This document shows positions 24,955 through 25,039 of a stretch of 25,039 bases of DNA, in pieces. Positions within the stretch are counted from its first letter, which is position 1; each line of letters opens with the position of its first letter. Origin of the DNA: JAICIG01 sp035532215 (lineage in GTDB: Bacteria > Planctomycetota > Planctomycetia > Pirellulales > JAICIG01); the NCBI GenBank assembly GCA_035532215.1, contig DATKRK010000242.1, positions 1 through 25,039 on the forward strand, given 5' to 3'. The translations under genes were made by a program, and so were the position numbers. The notes under the pieces were generated by a model. The model ran no database searches, was not told where the DNA came from, and saw only the letters and a program-made list of their open reading frames with translations.

Positions 24955-25039
24955 GGCGAAATCGGCGAAATAGTCGGTATGTTGCCGCCGCAAGCGCCGA
25001 TTACGCCCGAACAACTGCAGGCATTGCCGCCCGAAATCC
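24955..25039 (+). other. Open frame in phase with LRR gene to window edge
   Basis: After the LRR stop codon (24952-24954) the same reading frame is open to the right edge and encodes a fluent sequence, GEIGEIVGMLPPQAPITPEQ and beyond. It could be the severed C-terminus of the LRR protein or the start of a new gene (ATG at 24979, no ribosome binding site). Confidence 0.4.

Overview
The window looks like a Planctomycetota chromosome, probably Pirellulales-like. This is inferred from high GC, many glycosyltransferase genes, a giant RHS/YD-repeat protein, a leucine-rich-repeat membrane protein of the type common in that phylum, and small cysteine/histidine-motif proteins of planctomycete style. 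No rRNA, tRNA or CRISPR array was found.

Region 1 (about 1-7112, minus strand) is mobile-element-like. Read in the direction of transcription from 7112 it holds a 64-aa protein, a miniature E2 (ubiquitin-conjugating-like) protein, an 18-codon ORF followed directly by a strong intrinsic terminator, a JAB/JAMM metalloprotease, a ThiF/E1-like adenylating enzyme, a membrane-anchored coiled-coil protein, a TraG/VirD4-HerA-like DNA-pumping ATPase, a replication-relaxation protein, a MerR/excisionase-like DNA-binding protein and a small zinc-motif protein. A ubiquitin-like conjugation/deconjugation cassette is thus built into a DNA-transfer gene set. This is the most interesting part of the window.

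Region 2 (7249-9414, plus strand) is divergent from region 1 across a 136-bp gap that contains a perfect 8+8 bp palindrome. Three overlapping genes form one unit: a 92-aa protein, a helix-turn-helix-like protein, and a TPR protein. The first and third share a duplicated N-terminal module of about 54 residues ending in FDPxGPLF.

Region 3 (9415-10082) has no convincing gene. It carries GC-rich inverted repeats, including two mutually exclusive hairpins, and may be an element boundary.

Region 4 (10083-16399, minus strand) is a six-gene surface-glycan cluster: a GT-A-like protein, a sulfotransferase, a glycosyltransferase-methyltransferase fusion, two further glycosyltransferases and a methyltransferase.

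Region 5 (16710-25039, plus strand) starts with a GT2/GalNAc-transferase-like enzyme overlapping an RHS protein of about 1885 aa with a cysteine-rich C-terminal tip. Next is a membrane LRR protein whose 3' end appears interrupted by a palindromic repeat. The glycosyltransferase and the RHS protein are probably translationally coupled.
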